A DNA stretch of 64,000 bases from an uncultured Sphingomonas sp. (GTDB lineage Bacteria; Pseudomonadota; Alphaproteobacteria; Sphingomonadales; Sphingomonadaceae): positions 243,557-307,556 of the forward strand of contig NZ_CAKZHV010000059.1 in NCBI RefSeq assembly GCF_936927845.1. Reading direction: 5' to 3'. The notes beneath the pieces are model-generated. The model worked only from the letters and a program-made list of their open reading frames with translations. It searched no databases and was not told where the DNA came from. Below, in pieces: positions 8,275-17,196 of this stretch (its first letter is position 1; every line of letters starts with the position of its first letter). Both the position numbers and the translations under genes were made by a program.

Positions 8275-9503
8275 GCCGCGGTCACCGCGATTGAGGCGAT
8301 CTGGCTGCGCATATAGCCGCCGGGGTTCCAGATCGCGTCCATCGACTGCGCCTGTCCGTCAGCGTTGGTGCAGCGCGCCCACAGGCGATAGCCACCGCGC
8401 GGCAACCCACCAATCGTCGCCTCCCATAGCCGAAAGCCGTACTTGCCCTGATCGGGGCCGAGCCTTGCTGCGTGCCAGGTTTTGCCCGCATCCATCGACA
8501 GATCGACGCGCGCGACCGCGCTCGCGCCGCCCATCGCGAGCCCGCGGACGTAGAAGGGATCGTCCGCCACCACCTTCGTTGCACGGTCGACGCTGGTGAA
8601 GAAGGCGCGCGGCGTCATGCGGTTGATCGGAACGGTCGGGAAGTCCTTCGCGCCCGGCTGCACGCCCGCGTTCGGCGTCGCGGGAATCTTGTACGCCTTC
8701 GCCATCCAGTAATTGTCGTCCGGCTGCGTCAGCACCTCAATCCGGTCGAGCGCCTTGACCCAATAGGTCGAATACCAGCCCGGCACGATCAGACGGATCG
8801 GGTAGCCGTTGAGCATCGGCAAGGGTGCGCCGTTCATCGCGAGCGCGATCATCACCTCACCGTCGCGCGCGTGATCGAGAGCGAGCGATTTCGCGAACCA
8901 CGGCGCGCCGGGCGGCGGGCGGTCGAGCCCGGAGACACGCACGTTCACCGCACCGGGCGCGACGCCGGCGAGGTCGAGCACGTCGCGCAGGCGCACCCCG
9001 CTCCAGAGCGCATTGCCGATCGCGCCGTCACCCCATTGCGCGCCGGGCACGCGAGGGCTGAACAAGGCGCGTGAGTTGCCCGAGCATTGGTTGATGGCGG
9101 CGATCTCGACGCGCGGCAGCTTCAAGAGGTCGGCGAGCGAGAGCGCGAGCGGACGGCGGACCGCGCCACCGACGCGCAGGCGGAAGGTGGCGGGATCAAC
9201 CGCGGTCGGGATGTCCTGATAATGCCAGCGGACGAAGAAGCGATCGTTGGGCGTGAACACCGCGCCGTCCATCGCGGAGAGCGGCGTCTCCAGCAGCGGC
9301 GCGCGCTCGCGCAGCACGATCATGCTGCCCTTCTGCGGCCAGTCGCCCGCGAGCTGACGCGTGCCGCCGGCGAAGCCGAGATCGACCTGCTGCGCCGCTG
9401 CGCCGGTCGCAAGGCCCCCACCGATCAGGCTGGCACCGCCGAGCCCGAGCAATGCGAGCGCCTCGCGGCGGTCAGGCGCCGGATTAAGCCAGCGCGGCGG
9501 CAT
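8271..9503 (-). CDS. Periplasmic molybdopterin sulfite dehydrogenase (SorA-like)
   Basis: Sulfite-oxidase-family enzyme, probably oxidising sulfite to sulfate in the periplasm. The N-terminus has a twin-arginine-type signal (DRREALALLGLGGASLIGGG, RR at residues 12-13). The molybdenum-coordinating cysteine is in INQCSGN (Cys140), and a C-terminal Mo-co dimerisation domain follows (VARVDLSMDAGKTW, YRLWARCTNADGQ). Length 410 aa fits SorA/SorT. The ATG at 9503 overlaps the end of the FMN-reductase gene by about 20 bp and the stop overlaps the cytochrome gene, so all are one operon. In this context it would detoxify sulfite released by the monooxygenase encoded upstream. Confidence 0.87.
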   Translation of the reverse strand: MPPRWLNPAPDRREALALLGLGGASLIGGGLATGAAAQQVDLGFAGGTRQLAGDWPQKGSMIVLRERAPLLETPLSAMDGAVFTPNDRFFVRWHYQDIPTAVDPATFRLRVGGAVRRPLALSLADLLKLPRVEIAAINQCSGNSRALFSPRVPGAQWGDGAIGNALWSGVRLRDVLDLAGVAPGAVNVRVSGLDRPPPGAPWFAKSLALDHARDGEVMIALAMNGAPLPMLNGYPIRLIVPGWYSTYWVKALDRIEVLTQPDDNYWMAKAYKIPATPNAGVQPGAKDFPTVPINRMTPRAFFTSVDRATKVVADDPFYVRGLAMGGASAVARVDLSMDAGKTWHAARLGPDQGKYGFRLWEATIGGLPRGGYRLWARCTNADGQAQSMDAIWNPGGYMRSQIASIAVTAA

Positions 9504-10071
9504 CGTGCACCACCAATGGCGCGAAGCGCGCGACCTGCCGCCCGACCAGACGTAGCTGCTCGACCACGGCGGCGTCACTCGCGCCGCCCTCGTCGTCGAA
9601 CTTGGTCACTTGGCTGTTGATCGCGGCGGCAAAGGGCGTTGGCCAGCCGCGCAGCGCGTGGACGATCGAGCGCAGCGCCGCGATCGTCGAGCCGGTCGCC
9701 TGCCAGCCATAGGCGGTCGCGATCAGCCCGACGGGCACGTCTGCGAGGTACGGCCGCTCCGCGTCGCGGGCGGTTTCCTCCAGCAGGTCGAGCGCGTTCT
9801 TGACCACGCCCGAGATGCTGCCGTGATAGCCGGGGCTGGCGATGATCACGGCCGACGCCTGACGCACCGCGGCGACGAACGCCTGTTCCTCGTCCGTCCG
9901 GCTGGTCGCCTTGGGATCGTAGAGCGGAAGCCGCGCGAGTGCGTCGCCGCCGAACAGGCGCGTGCAGAACCCCTGCTCGCCCGCCGCTTCCAGCGCGATC
10001 CTGAGCGCGCGCTCGGTCGAGGACAGCCCGCCGATCGTGCCGCCGATCCCCACCACCAATGGCTTACTCAC
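9484..10071 (-). CDS. NAD(P)H-dependent FMN reductase (SsuE/SmoA-like)
   Basis: Flavodoxin-fold FMN reductase of 195 aa. The signatures are VGIGGTIGGLSSTERAL at the start (phosphate-binding loop) and PGYHGSISGVVKNALD in the middle, the classic FMN-reductase motif. Such enzymes supply reduced FMN to two-component monooxygenases. Its gene lies 24 bp downstream of an SsuD-like monooxygenase and overlaps the sulfite dehydrogenase gene, so it most likely feeds FMNH2 to that monooxygenase; in the sulfoquinovose monooxygenase pathway this role is called SmoA. Confidence 0.85.
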   Translation of the reverse strand: MSKPLVVGIGGTIGGLSSTERALRIALEAAGEQGFCTRLFGGDALARLPLYDPKATSRTDEEQAFVAAVRQASAVIIASPGYHGSISGVVKNALDLLEETARDAERPYLADVPVGLIATAYGWQATGSTIAALRSIVHALRGWPTPFAAAINSQVTKFDDEGGASDAAVVEQLRLVGRQVARFAPLVVHDAAALA

Positions 10072-10095
10072 CGCGACGTTCCTTGTCTGCCCGCC

Positions 10096-11166
10096 TCACA
10101 GCGGCGCGTGGTCGATCCGCGGCAGCACGTGACGCGCGAACAGGTCCGCCTCCGCCGCATGGGGATAACCCGACAGGATGAAGGCGTCGATTCCCATGTC
10201 GCGGTACATCTGCAGCTTGGCGAGCACCTGATCAGGATCGCCGACGATCGCCGCACCGCAGCCCGAGCGCGCGCGCCCGACGCCGGTCCACAGATTCTCC
10301 TCGGCATAGCCGTCGTCCGACGCGCCTTCGCGCAGCGCCGCCTGCGCGGCGACGCCCATCGAGGTGGCGTCGAGCGACTTGGCGCGAATCTGCGCGCCCT
10401 CCTCCGCGTCGAGCTTCGAGAGCAGGCGGTCGGCGTAGGCGCGCGCCTCGGTTTCGGTGTCACGAACGATGATGTGCGCGCGGTAGCCGAACCTGAGCGT
10501 GCGGCCGTAGTCGGCGGCGCGCTTCGTCATGTCGGCGATGATTTCCGCCACCTTTTCCTTGGTGTCGGGCCACATCAGATACACGTCACACGCACGCGCC
10601 GCCGCGTCGCGCGCGTCGGGTGACAGGCCGCCGAAATAGAGCGGCGGCGCCTTGCCTGAGAAGGTCTTCACCCCCGCGGGATCGACGTCGAGCTTCCAGA
10701 ACTCGCCCTGGTGGTTCAGATGCTCGCCGTTCAAGAGCGTCTTCAGGATCTGCATCGCCTCGACCGTCCGCTGATAGCGCGGCGCGGAGGCGAGCTTCTC
10801 ACCCGGCAGGTCGGAGGAGATGATGTTGATCTTCAATCGCCCGCGCGCGATCTGGTCGATCGTGGCGATCTGCCGCGCGAGTTGCGGCGGCCAGCTTTCA
10901 CCGACGCGCACCGCCATCAGCAGGTGGATGGCCCGTGTCAGCGTCGCGATCGCGGCAGCGAAGGCGGTGGTGTCGATCCCGAGCGCGTAGCCCGAGGGAA
11001 GCAGGATGTTGTCGAACCCGCCCGTCTCCGCCTGCTGCACGATGTCGCGGCAATGCTCCCACGACGATTTCAGCTTCGGATCGGGCACGCCCAGAAACTC
11101 GTAATCGTCGTCGCACAGCGCCGAGAACCACGAAATCTCGCACGGCCCACGCGTGGTATCGCTCAT
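10096..11166 (-). CDS. SsuD-like FMNH2-dependent sulfonate monooxygenase, candidate sulfoquinovose monooxygenase (SmoC type)
   Basis: Luciferase-like (LLM class) TIM-barrel flavin monooxygenase, 356 aa, similar along its whole length to alkanesulfonate monooxygenase: ARQIATIDQIARGRLKINIISSD, APPLYFGGLSPDA, ENLWTGVGRARSGCGAAIVGD and DAFILSGYPH are shared elements. The expected reaction is FMNH2- and O2-dependent cleavage of a C-S bond, releasing sulfite and an aldehyde. Neighbouring FMN reductase, aldo-keto reductase and sulfite dehydrogenase genes fit sulfoquinovose to 6-oxo-glucose. The ATG at 11166 has a strong GAGAGGG site. Substrate assignment is inference; another alkanesulfonate is possible. 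Confidence 0.8.
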   Translation of the reverse strand: MSDTTRGPCEISWFSALCDDDYEFLGVPDPKLKSSWEHCRDIVQQAETGGFDNILLPSGYALGIDTTAFAAAIATLTRAIHLLMAVRVGESWPPQLARQIATIDQIARGRLKINIISSDLPGEKLASAPRYQRTVEAMQILKTLLNGEHLNHQGEFWKLDVDPAGVKTFSGKAPPLYFGGLSPDARDAAARACDVYLMWPDTKEKVAEIIADMTKRAADYGRTLRFGYRAHIIVRDTETEARAYADRLLSKLDAEEGAQIRAKSLDATSMGVAAQAALREGASDDGYAEENLWTGVGRARSGCGAAIVGDPDQVLAKLQMYRDMGIDAFILSGYPHAAEADLFARHVLPRIDHAPL

Positions 11167-11201
11167 CGCCCTCTCCCCTCTCATTCGTTGCTGTATGTCG
11201 G

Positions 11202-12119
11202 TTACGGCAGCCGCTCGCCGCGCGCGGCGACCAGCACGTCGTACCAATCCTGGCGCGACCAGCTGACCTTGAAGGCATCGGCGAGCTCGGCGATGCGCGC
11301 GGTGTTCTGCGTGCCGACGATCGGAATGATCCGCGCCGGATGCGCCATGATCCAGCTGTAGGTCGCCGCCGCGCGGCTGACACCGAAGCGCGCCGCCACC
11401 GTCTCGAGCGCCTCGGCCACTGCCTGTTCGCGTGGGCTACCCGGCGTGCCGATCCGCCCGCCGCCGAGCGGCGACCAGGCGAGCACCGCGAGATCCATCT
11501 CCATCGCCTGGTCGATCAGCCCGTTGGTGAGCGGCTCCAGGAACAGCGGCGAGAATTCGGGCTGCTGCGAGGCGAGCGGCACCGACAGGAACGAGGCGAG
11601 CACGCGCGTCTGATCAGGCGTATAGTTCGATACGCCGACCGCCTTGACCTTGCCCGAGGACACCATGTCGTCGAGCGCGCGGGCAACCTCCTGCGGGTGC
11701 GCGAGGATGTCGGGGCGGTGGATCTGGTACAGATCGACCGAATCGACCTTCATGCGGCGCAGCGAATCGTCGAGCGCCTTCGCCAGATAGGCCGCGCTCG
11801 AATTGTACGGCACCGGCGGAGTGATCCCGCCCTTGGTAGCAAGCACCATGCGGTCACGTAGGCCCGGCGATTCGGCGAACACCTCACCCAGCAGCGACTC
11901 GGCATCGCCGAAGCCGCCGCTGCCGTCGAAGCCGTAGATGTCGGCGGTGTCGAACAGCGTGACCCCGGCGTCGAACGCCGCTTCGATCAGCGCGCGTCCT
12001 TCCGCCGGAGAGACGCCGGCGAAGCGCCACATCCCCCATGCGATCGGGCTGACAGTCAATCCGCTCTTGCCGAGAGGACGTGGTTCGGGCGATAGAGTGA
12101 TTTCAGACATCGTTGTCAT
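11202..12119 (-). CDS. Aldo-keto reductase, candidate 6-oxo-glucose reductase (SmoB type)
   Basis: NAD(P)H-dependent aldo-keto reductase of ~305 aa with a (beta/alpha)8 barrel. The catalytic tetrad is readable: Asp and Tyr in FDTADIYG, Lys in LATKGG, His in YQIHRPD; the cofactor phosphate region PIVGTQN lies near the C-terminus. It is the first gene of the minus-strand operon with the monooxygenase, FMN reductase and sulfite dehydrogenase. In sulfolytic sulfoquinovose breakdown an enzyme of this type reduces the 6-aldehyde to glucose. Start is ATG 12119 or ATG 12110; a LacI-like operator (12105-12118) overlaps these start codons. Confidence 0.82.
   Translation of the reverse strand: MTTMSEITLSPEPRPLGKSGLTVSPIAWGMWRFAGVSPAEGRALIEAAFDAGVTLFDTADIYGFDGSGGFGDAESLLGEVFAESPGLRDRMVLATKGGITPPVPYNSSAAYLAKALDDSLRRMKVDSVDLYQIHRPDILAHPQEVARALDDMVSSGKVKAVGVSNYTPDQTRVLASFLSVPLASQQPEFSPLFLEPLTNGLIDQAMEMDLAVLAWSPLGGGRIGTPGSPREQAVAEALETVAARFGVSRAAATYSWIMAHPARIIPIVGTQNTARIAELADAFKVSWSRQDWYDVLVAARGERLP
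12105..12118. promoter_or_regulatory. LacI-type operator overlapping the aldo-keto reductase start
   Basis: AGACATCGTTGTCA, 12 of 14 matches to the palindrome TGACAACGTTGTCA. It lies in the very short spacer between the divergent aldo-keto reductase and Gfo/Idh/MocA genes. Two related sites lie at 13262 and 17131. Confidence 0.5.
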
Positions 12120-12152
12120 ACGTAGAACTACGAGTTGAGAGGAGCAAGGGCT

Positions 12153-13241
12153 TTGGAAGGGCAAGTGCGTTACGGCCTGGTCGGCACCGGCATGATGGGG
12201 GTCGAGCATCTCAACAACCTGGCGATCACGCCGGGTGCGGTGGTGACCGCGATCGCCGATCCGACCGAGCGCTCGCTCGGCTGGGCGAAGAAGGCGCTGG
12301 GCGGCCGCGCGGAGGGTGTGCAGTCCTTTGCCTCCTCCGCCGAGCTCGCGAGAAGCGGCCTCGTCGACGCGGTGATCGTCGCCAGCCCGAACTACACCCA
12401 CCGCGACGTGCTGACGCCCTTGTTCGGCGAGGGGCTGGCGATCCTATGCGAGAAGCCGCTCGCCACCACGATCCCTGACGCGCGCTGGATCGTCGAGCAG
12501 GCGGAAGCGAGCAGCCGCCCGTTCTGGACCGCGATGGAATATCGCTACATGCCGCCCGCCGCCGAGTTCATCCAGCAGGTGCACGGCGGGCGCATCGGTG
12601 CGCTCAAGATGCTGTCGATCCGCGAGCATCGCTTTCCGTTTCTGGAAAAGGTCGCCGACTGGAACCGCTTCAACGCGAACACCGGTGGCACGATGGTGGA
12701 GAAATGCTGCCACTTCTTCGATCTGATGCGGCTGATCACGCAGTCGGAAGCGGTGCGGGTCTATTGCTCAGGGTCGATGGACGTGAACCACCTCGACGAA
12801 ACCTACGACGGCCGCACCCCCGACATCCTCGACAACAGCTACACGACGGTCGATTTCGCCAACGGCGTGCGCGCGATACTCGACCTGTCGATGTTCGCCG
12901 ACGGCGCGACCAATCAGGAGGAGATCACCGCGGTCGGCGACAAGGCGCGGCTCGACGTGCTGATCCCCGACGGCGAGATCGTCTATTCGCCGCGCGTCGG
13001 GTTCATGAACCCCAAGCAGGTCGAACGCACGACCGTCCACGTCGACGAGACCGCGCTGAACGCGGGCAGTCACCACGGCTCGACCTTCTACGAGCATCAG
13101 CGCTTCAACGCGGCGGTTCGCGGTGAAGGCGCGGTCGAGGTGACCGCGCGCGACGGGTTGATGGCGGTCGCGATCGGCACCGCCGCCGAGATCAGCGCGC
13201 GCGAGCACCGCGTCGTGGAGATGAGCGAACTGGGGTTCTAG
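12153..13241 (+). CDS. Gfo/Idh/MocA family oxidoreductase, candidate NAD+-dependent sulfoquinovosidase
   Basis: Rossmann-fold NAD(P)-binding protein of the Gfo/Idh/MocA family, 362 aa. The nucleotide-binding loop is YGLVGTGMMGVEH at the N-terminus and the family lysine is in CEKPLATT; the C-terminal alpha/beta domain has GGTMVEKCCHFFDLM. Members act as sugar dehydrogenases or as NAD+-dependent glycosidases (GH109/GH188 types). No GH31 sulfoquinovosidase is present in this cluster, so this protein is a good candidate to release sulfoquinovose from its glyceryl glycoside. Start chosen is TTG 12153, placed correctly behind GAGAGGAG; GTG 12165 is an alternative. It is divergent from the aldo-keto reductase operon. 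Confidence 0.78.
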   Translation: MEGQVRYGLVGTGMMGVEHLNNLAITPGAVVTAIADPTERSLGWAKKALGGRAEGVQSFASSAELARSGLVDAVIVASPNYTHRDVLTPLFGEGLAILCEKPLATTIPDARWIVEQAEASSRPFWTAMEYRYMPPAAEFIQQVHGGRIGALKMLSIREHRFPFLEKVADWNRFNANTGGTMVEKCCHFFDLMRLITQSEAVRVYCSGSMDVNHLDETYDGRTPDILDNSYTTVDFANGVRAILDLSMFADGATNQEEITAVGDKARLDVLIPDGEIVYSPRVGFMNPKQVERTTVHVDETALNAGSHHGSTFYEHQRFNAAVRGEGAVEVTARDGLMAVAIGTAAEISAREHRVVEMSELGF

Positions 13242-13261
13242 ACGCACAAGGCAAAGTTGAG

Positions 13262-13275
13262 TGACAACGCTGACC
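13262..13275. promoter_or_regulatory. LacI-type operator upstream of the TonB receptor
   Basis: TGACAACGCTGACC, 11 of 14 matches to TGACAACGTTGTCA, with one perfect half-site. It lies in the 76-bp gap between the Gfo/Idh/MocA gene and the receptor, 43 bp before the ATG. Confidence 0.45.
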
Positions 13276-13317
13276 TAATTCTCCAGCGAGAGAGTAGGTT
13301 TTTAGGGAGGGACAGAG

Positions 13318-15768
13318 ATGAAGACGATGTTGACCATGGGCAGTGCGTGGCTCGCGCTGATGGCGGTGCCTGTCGCCGCGCAGACGACCACGCCCGAGAC
13401 GACGACGGGTACCGGCAGCGCGACCGCGGCCGGCGATGTCGGCACCGACACGGGCACGCAGGATGCGGCGAACGAGCCGGGTGACATCATCGTCACCGCG
13501 CAGAAACGCTCCGAGCGGTTGCAGGACGTGCCGATCGCCGTGTCGGTCCTCTCGGGCGACGCGATTGCGGCCAAGGGCGCGGTCAACCTGGAGGGCGCGC
13601 AATATCTCGTCCCGACGCTCAACTTTCGCAAATCGGGTACCGCGATCAATCAGTCGCTGTTCCTGCGCGGCGTCGGCACCTCGACCTTCTCGATCGCGGG
13701 TGAGCCGTCGATCTCCACGGTCGTCGACGGCGTCGTGTACAGCCGGGCGGGAGAGGCGTTCAGCGACCTGATCGACATCGATCGGCTGGAGGTGCTGCGC
13801 GGGCCGCAGGGCACGTTGTTCGGCAAGAACACCTCGGCGGGCGTCATCAACATCGTCACCAAGCGGCCGGGCAAGGACTTCGGCGGCTTCGTCGACGGCG
13901 GCTATTATTTCGGCAACGGCAACGAATATCGCGTCCGCGGCGCGCTCGACTTGCCCCTGAGCGAGGGCATCGCCGCGCGCGTCACCGGCTTCTACGGCAA
14001 TTACGACGGCAACATCCGCAACAACGCCTACGGCGGTCGCCGCGTCAACGGTTACGACCATTGGGGCGTGCGCGGGATGATCGTCGCCGATCCGACCCCC
14101 GACCTGACCATCACGATCATCGGCGATTACCGCGAGTCGAACGACGATTGCTGCGCCGAGGTGATCGGGACCGGTCCGACCGTGACCAACGCCACCACGG
14201 TCGCGCAGGTCAATGGCTTCATCAACTCGGGCGTGCTGCCGACGCCGCAGGGTGATCGCACGCGGCGGATCAATCAGGACCTGATCACGCACACCGACGA
14301 GAAGAGTTGGGGCGTGTCGGGCCAGGCCGACTGGACGCTCGGCACCCAGACGATCACCTACATCGGTTCCTACCGCGAGTACGACAACACCGAGATCCGC
14401 GACGGCGACTGGCTTCCGCGCGCGTACACGACGTTCAACCAGCTCCACGACGTTGGCCCGCAGACGTCGAACACGATCACGCAGGAAGTGCGGCTGACGA
14501 GCCCGTCGGACCAGTTCTTCTCCTACGTGCTCGGCGCTTTCTACTCGCGCGCGGAGACGACGCGAACCTTCACGCGCAGCGACGTGGTGTGCACCCCTGC
14601 CCCGGCGGTGCCGGTGCCGTGCTCGACGCCGGGCCTGACCGTAACCCGCCCGACCGGCACGGCGGTGTTCGGATCGGTGTTCAAGAACCTCGCCTTCTTC
14701 GGCCAGGGTACGCTCAACTTCACCGACAAGCTGCGCGGCATCGTCGGGGTGCGTTACACCACCGACCAGTTGGACGTGTTCCACAGCCGCCAGACTGCGC
14801 TGACGGGCCCGGGCATCTCGCCCAATTTCGACCAGGGCGTGTACAACGAGTACGTGCGCCTCGTCCGCGCCGGCATCTCCCCGGTCGTCGCAGCGACGCA
14901 GGCGGTGCCCGCCTCAAACGGCGTGCCGTTCCGTGGCAAGACGACCAACGACAATTGGTCGGGGCGTGTCGGCCTGCAATACGATATCGTACGTCAATCG
15001 ACCGCCTACGCGACCTATTCGCGCGGGTATAAGGGACCGGCGTTCAACATCTTCTACAATCTGACCGGCACCGGCACCAATGTTATCCAGCCGGAAACCG
15101 CCGACAGTTACGAAGTGGGTCTGAAGAACACCTTGTTCGGTGGCAAGCTGGTGATCAACCTGGCGGGCTATTACGCCAAATATTACAACTTCCAGGCGAA
15201 CAACCCAGACGTGATCGAGGGCGTGGTGGTCACGCGCTTCACCAACGCGGGGCAAATCTCGACGCGCGGCGGCGAGCTCGACATCCTGTTCCAGCCGGTG
15301 CGCGACCTGTCGTTTTCGGGCGGTCTCGCCTACACCGACGCGCATATCGACCAGTTCCGCGTGCCCGCTAACGGCGTGACCACGGGCGTGATCCCGAACG
15401 GCACCACGCTCGCCTATGCGCCGAAGTGGAAAGGCTCGCTCGGCGCCGATTACCGCATCCGCACCGGCGGCGCGATCGACGTCGCGCTGGGTGCGCAAGG
15501 GTCGTACCAGTCAAAGCAGCTCTCGCAGCTCGACGCGAGCCAGGCGGTGCGCGACGCGACCACGATCAAGGGCTATGGCCTGGTCGACGTGCAGGCGGGG
15601 ATCGTGGAGGCGAACGATCGCTTCCGCCTGAACTTCCAGGTCAAGAACCTGTTCGACCAGAGCTTCGCCGCGGCGATCACCTCGGGCGGGCCGGGTGGCA
15701 GCTACCGCTACATCATCCCGCGCGAGGCCGACCGCTATTACGGCGTCAACGCGCGCGTGAACTTCTAA
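13318..15768 (+). CDS. TonB-dependent outer-membrane receptor of the sulfosugar cluster
   Basis: Outer-membrane beta-barrel receptor, 816 aa. A signal peptide ends at VAAQ; a TonB box-like DIIVTAQKRSERLQDVP precedes the plug domain, which has the conserved VLRGPQGTLFGKNTSAGVINIVT. The barrel ends with an aromatic strand terminating in NARVNF. The ribosome site AGGGAGGGA sits 6-14 nt before ATG 13318. Given its neighbours it probably imports a sulfoquinovose glycoside or other sulfonated sugar, but substrate cannot be read directly. It follows the Gfo/Idh/MocA gene on the same strand, and an operator-like site suggests control by the local LacI regulator. Confidence 0.88.
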   Translation: MKTMLTMGSAWLALMAVPVAAQTTTPETTTGTGSATAAGDVGTDTGTQDAANEPGDIIVTAQKRSERLQDVPIAVSVLSGDAIAAKGAVNLEGAQYLVPTLNFRKSGTAINQSLFLRGVGTSTFSIAGEPSISTVVDGVVYSRAGEAFSDLIDIDRLEVLRGPQGTLFGKNTSAGVINIVTKRPGKDFGGFVDGGYYFGNGNEYRVRGALDLPLSEGIAARVTGFYGNYDGNIRNNAYGGRRVNGYDHWGVRGMIVADPTPDLTITIIGDYRESNDDCCAEVIGTGPTVTNATTVAQVNGFINSGVLPTPQGDRTRRINQDLITHTDEKSWGVSGQADWTLGTQTITYIGSYREYDNTEIRDGDWLPRAYTTFNQLHDVGPQTSNTITQEVRLTSPSDQFFSYVLGAFYSRAETTRTFTRSDVVCTPAPAVPVPCSTPGLTVTRPTGTAVFGSVFKNLAFFGQGTLNFTDKLRGIVGVRYTTDQLDVFHSRQTALTGPGISPNFDQGVYNEYVRLVRAGISPVVAATQAVPASNGVPFRGKTTNDNWSGRVGLQYDIVRQSTAYATYSRGYKGPAFNIFYNLTGTGTNVIQPETADSYEVGLKNTLFGGKLVINLAGYYAKYYNFQANNPDVIEGVVVTRFTNAGQISTRGGELDILFQPVRDLSFSGGLAYTDAHIDQFRVPANGVTTGVIPNGTTLAYAPKWKGSLGADYRIRTGGAIDVALGAQGSYQSKQLSQLDASQAVRDATTIKGYGLVDVQAGIVEANDRFRLNFQVKNLFDQSFAAAITSGGPGGSYRYIIPREADRYYGVNARVNF

Positions 15769-15784
15769 TCACCGCCCATACAAG

Positions 15785-15819
15785 AAAAGCCGGCGAGGGC
15801 GCCCCCTCGCCGGCTTTTT
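15785..15819. terminator. Bidirectional intrinsic terminator
   Basis: A perfect 12-bp stem (15788-15799 with 15804-15815) and a 4-nt loop, flanked by AAAA on one side and TTTTT on the other. It lies between the convergent TonB receptor and MFS genes and can serve both. Confidence 0.88.
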
Positions 15820-15839
15820 CGTGCGCGTCGTACGGGCGG

Positions 15840-17108
15840 TCAGTGTGCGACGATCGCGGGCGCGTCGCCGTCCTGCTCCACGGGCACGATGCGCGGGATC
15901 AGCAGCTGGATGAAGCCGAGCGCGAGCAGGTACGACGTCGCGCAGATCACCAGCGCGGGCGTGTAGCCCAGGCCGTTCGCCAGCGCCCAGGCCTGGAACT
16001 GGATCATCCCGATCGATCCCAGATTGCCGCAGAAGGCCGCGATGCCGATCGTCGAGCCGACCGCGCGCGCCGGCGTCACGTCGGTCGCGAGCCCGAAGAT
16101 GTTGGTGGAAAAGCCCTGGTGCGCGAACAAGCCGAGCCCGAGCAGCAGCGCCGCGGACCACGGGCTGTCGACCGACATGACGAGCGGGACCGGGGTCACC
16201 AGCAGGGCGTAGACGAGCAGCGCGATCTTGCGCGCGGCGTTGACGCTCCACCCGCGCGCCATCAACCGTGCGGGCAGCACGCCGCCGCTGATCGCGCCCA
16301 TCGCGGCGAGGCCGTAGGTCAGCGCGATCGGCCAACCGAGCGTACCCTGCTGCAACCCGAACAGCCGGTGGAACAGGTCGGGCAGCCACAGCAGCATGAA
16401 GAACCACACCTGATCCGACAGCACCTTGGCGACCGCGATCGCGAGCGTTCGGCGGCTGCGCAGGATGTCGCCCCAGCGGATCGGCGCCGCCTCCACTGCG
16501 TCGAGCGCGACCGGGCGCACGCGCAGCGCGAACCAGACGACGACCCAAACGAGGCCGAGCCCGCCCGCGAGCAGGAACGCCGCCTGCCATCCGAACGCGA
16601 CCGCGAGCGGCGGGATCAGGGCCGGGGTCAGCACCGCGCCGACGTTGGGCGCGGTGTTGCCGATGCCGAGCGCGATCTGCCGGTCGCGGTGGTTGAAATA
16701 GGTCGCGGCCGATTTCACCGCCGCGGGGGTGCCGATCGATTCGGCGACGCCCAGCACCACGCGCGCGCCGAGAAAGCCTGTCACGGTGGTCGCGAACGCG
16801 TGCGCCATGCCGGCCAAGCTCCACACGCCGACGCCGATCCCGAACCCGCGGCGCAGACCCACGCGGTCGATGAACCAGCCGGTGCCCAGAAACGCGAACG
16901 CGGTCGCGACCTGGAACGCGGTGCCCATGTTGGCGTAATCCTGATCCGACCAGCGGAACTCGGCCTCCAGCGTGGGTTTCAGGAGCGCGAGAATCTGCCG
17001 ATCGACGTAGTTGAGCATGATCGCGACGAACACCATCGCCACGATCACCCACCGCGCCCGATTGCCCTCCCCGCCTGCCGTTCCGCCGGCAACGCCGTCC
17101 ACCGCCAT
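15840..17108 (-). CDS. MFS transporter, anion:cation symporter (ACS)-like
   Basis: Inner-membrane MFS permease, 422 aa, with about 12 hydrophobic segments. The N-terminal MLNYVDRQILALLKPTLEAEF and GWFIDRVGLRRGF are typical of hexuronate/galactonate-type (ACS) transporters. As the only permease of the cluster, it likely brings the sugar acid or sulfosugar across the inner membrane after the TonB receptor. The ATG at 17108 follows GAGAGGGAC. A near-perfect LacI-type palindrome lies 23 bp upstream of the start, so repression by the LacI regulator is likely. It is convergent to the TonB receptor with a shared terminator. Confidence 0.85.
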   Translation of the reverse strand: MAVDGVAGGTAGGEGNRARWVIVAMVFVAIMLNYVDRQILALLKPTLEAEFRWSDQDYANMGTAFQVATAFAFLGTGWFIDRVGLRRGFGIGVGVWSLAGMAHAFATTVTGFLGARVVLGVAESIGTPAAVKSAATYFNHRDRQIALGIGNTAPNVGAVLTPALIPPLAVAFGWQAAFLLAGGLGLVWVVVWFALRVRPVALDAVEAAPIRWGDILRSRRTLAIAVAKVLSDQVWFFMLLWLPDLFHRLFGLQQGTLGWPIALTYGLAAMGAISGGVLPARLMARGWSVNAARKIALLVYALLVTPVPLVMSVDSPWSAALLLGLGLFAHQGFSTNIFGLATDVTPARAVGSTIGIAAFCGNLGSIGMIQFQAWALANGLGYTPALVICATSYLLALGFIQLLIPRIVPVEQDGDAPAIVAH

Positions 17109-17130
17109 GTCCCTCTCCCGATTTGCTTGA

Positions 17131-17144
17131 CGACAACGTTGTCA
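17131..17144. promoter_or_regulatory. LacI-type operator upstream of the MFS gene
   Basis: CGACAACGTTGTCA; the inner 12 bp (17132-17143) are a perfect palindrome. It lies between the divergent MFS and YeiH-family genes, 23 bp from the MFS start codon and 53 bp from the YeiH start. It is the best of three related sites in the cluster. Confidence 0.65.
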
Positions 17145-17196
17145 GAGTGTGCCCGCTTAGGCTAGTCCCGTGTGCACTCTAGCACTGGGATCGACG

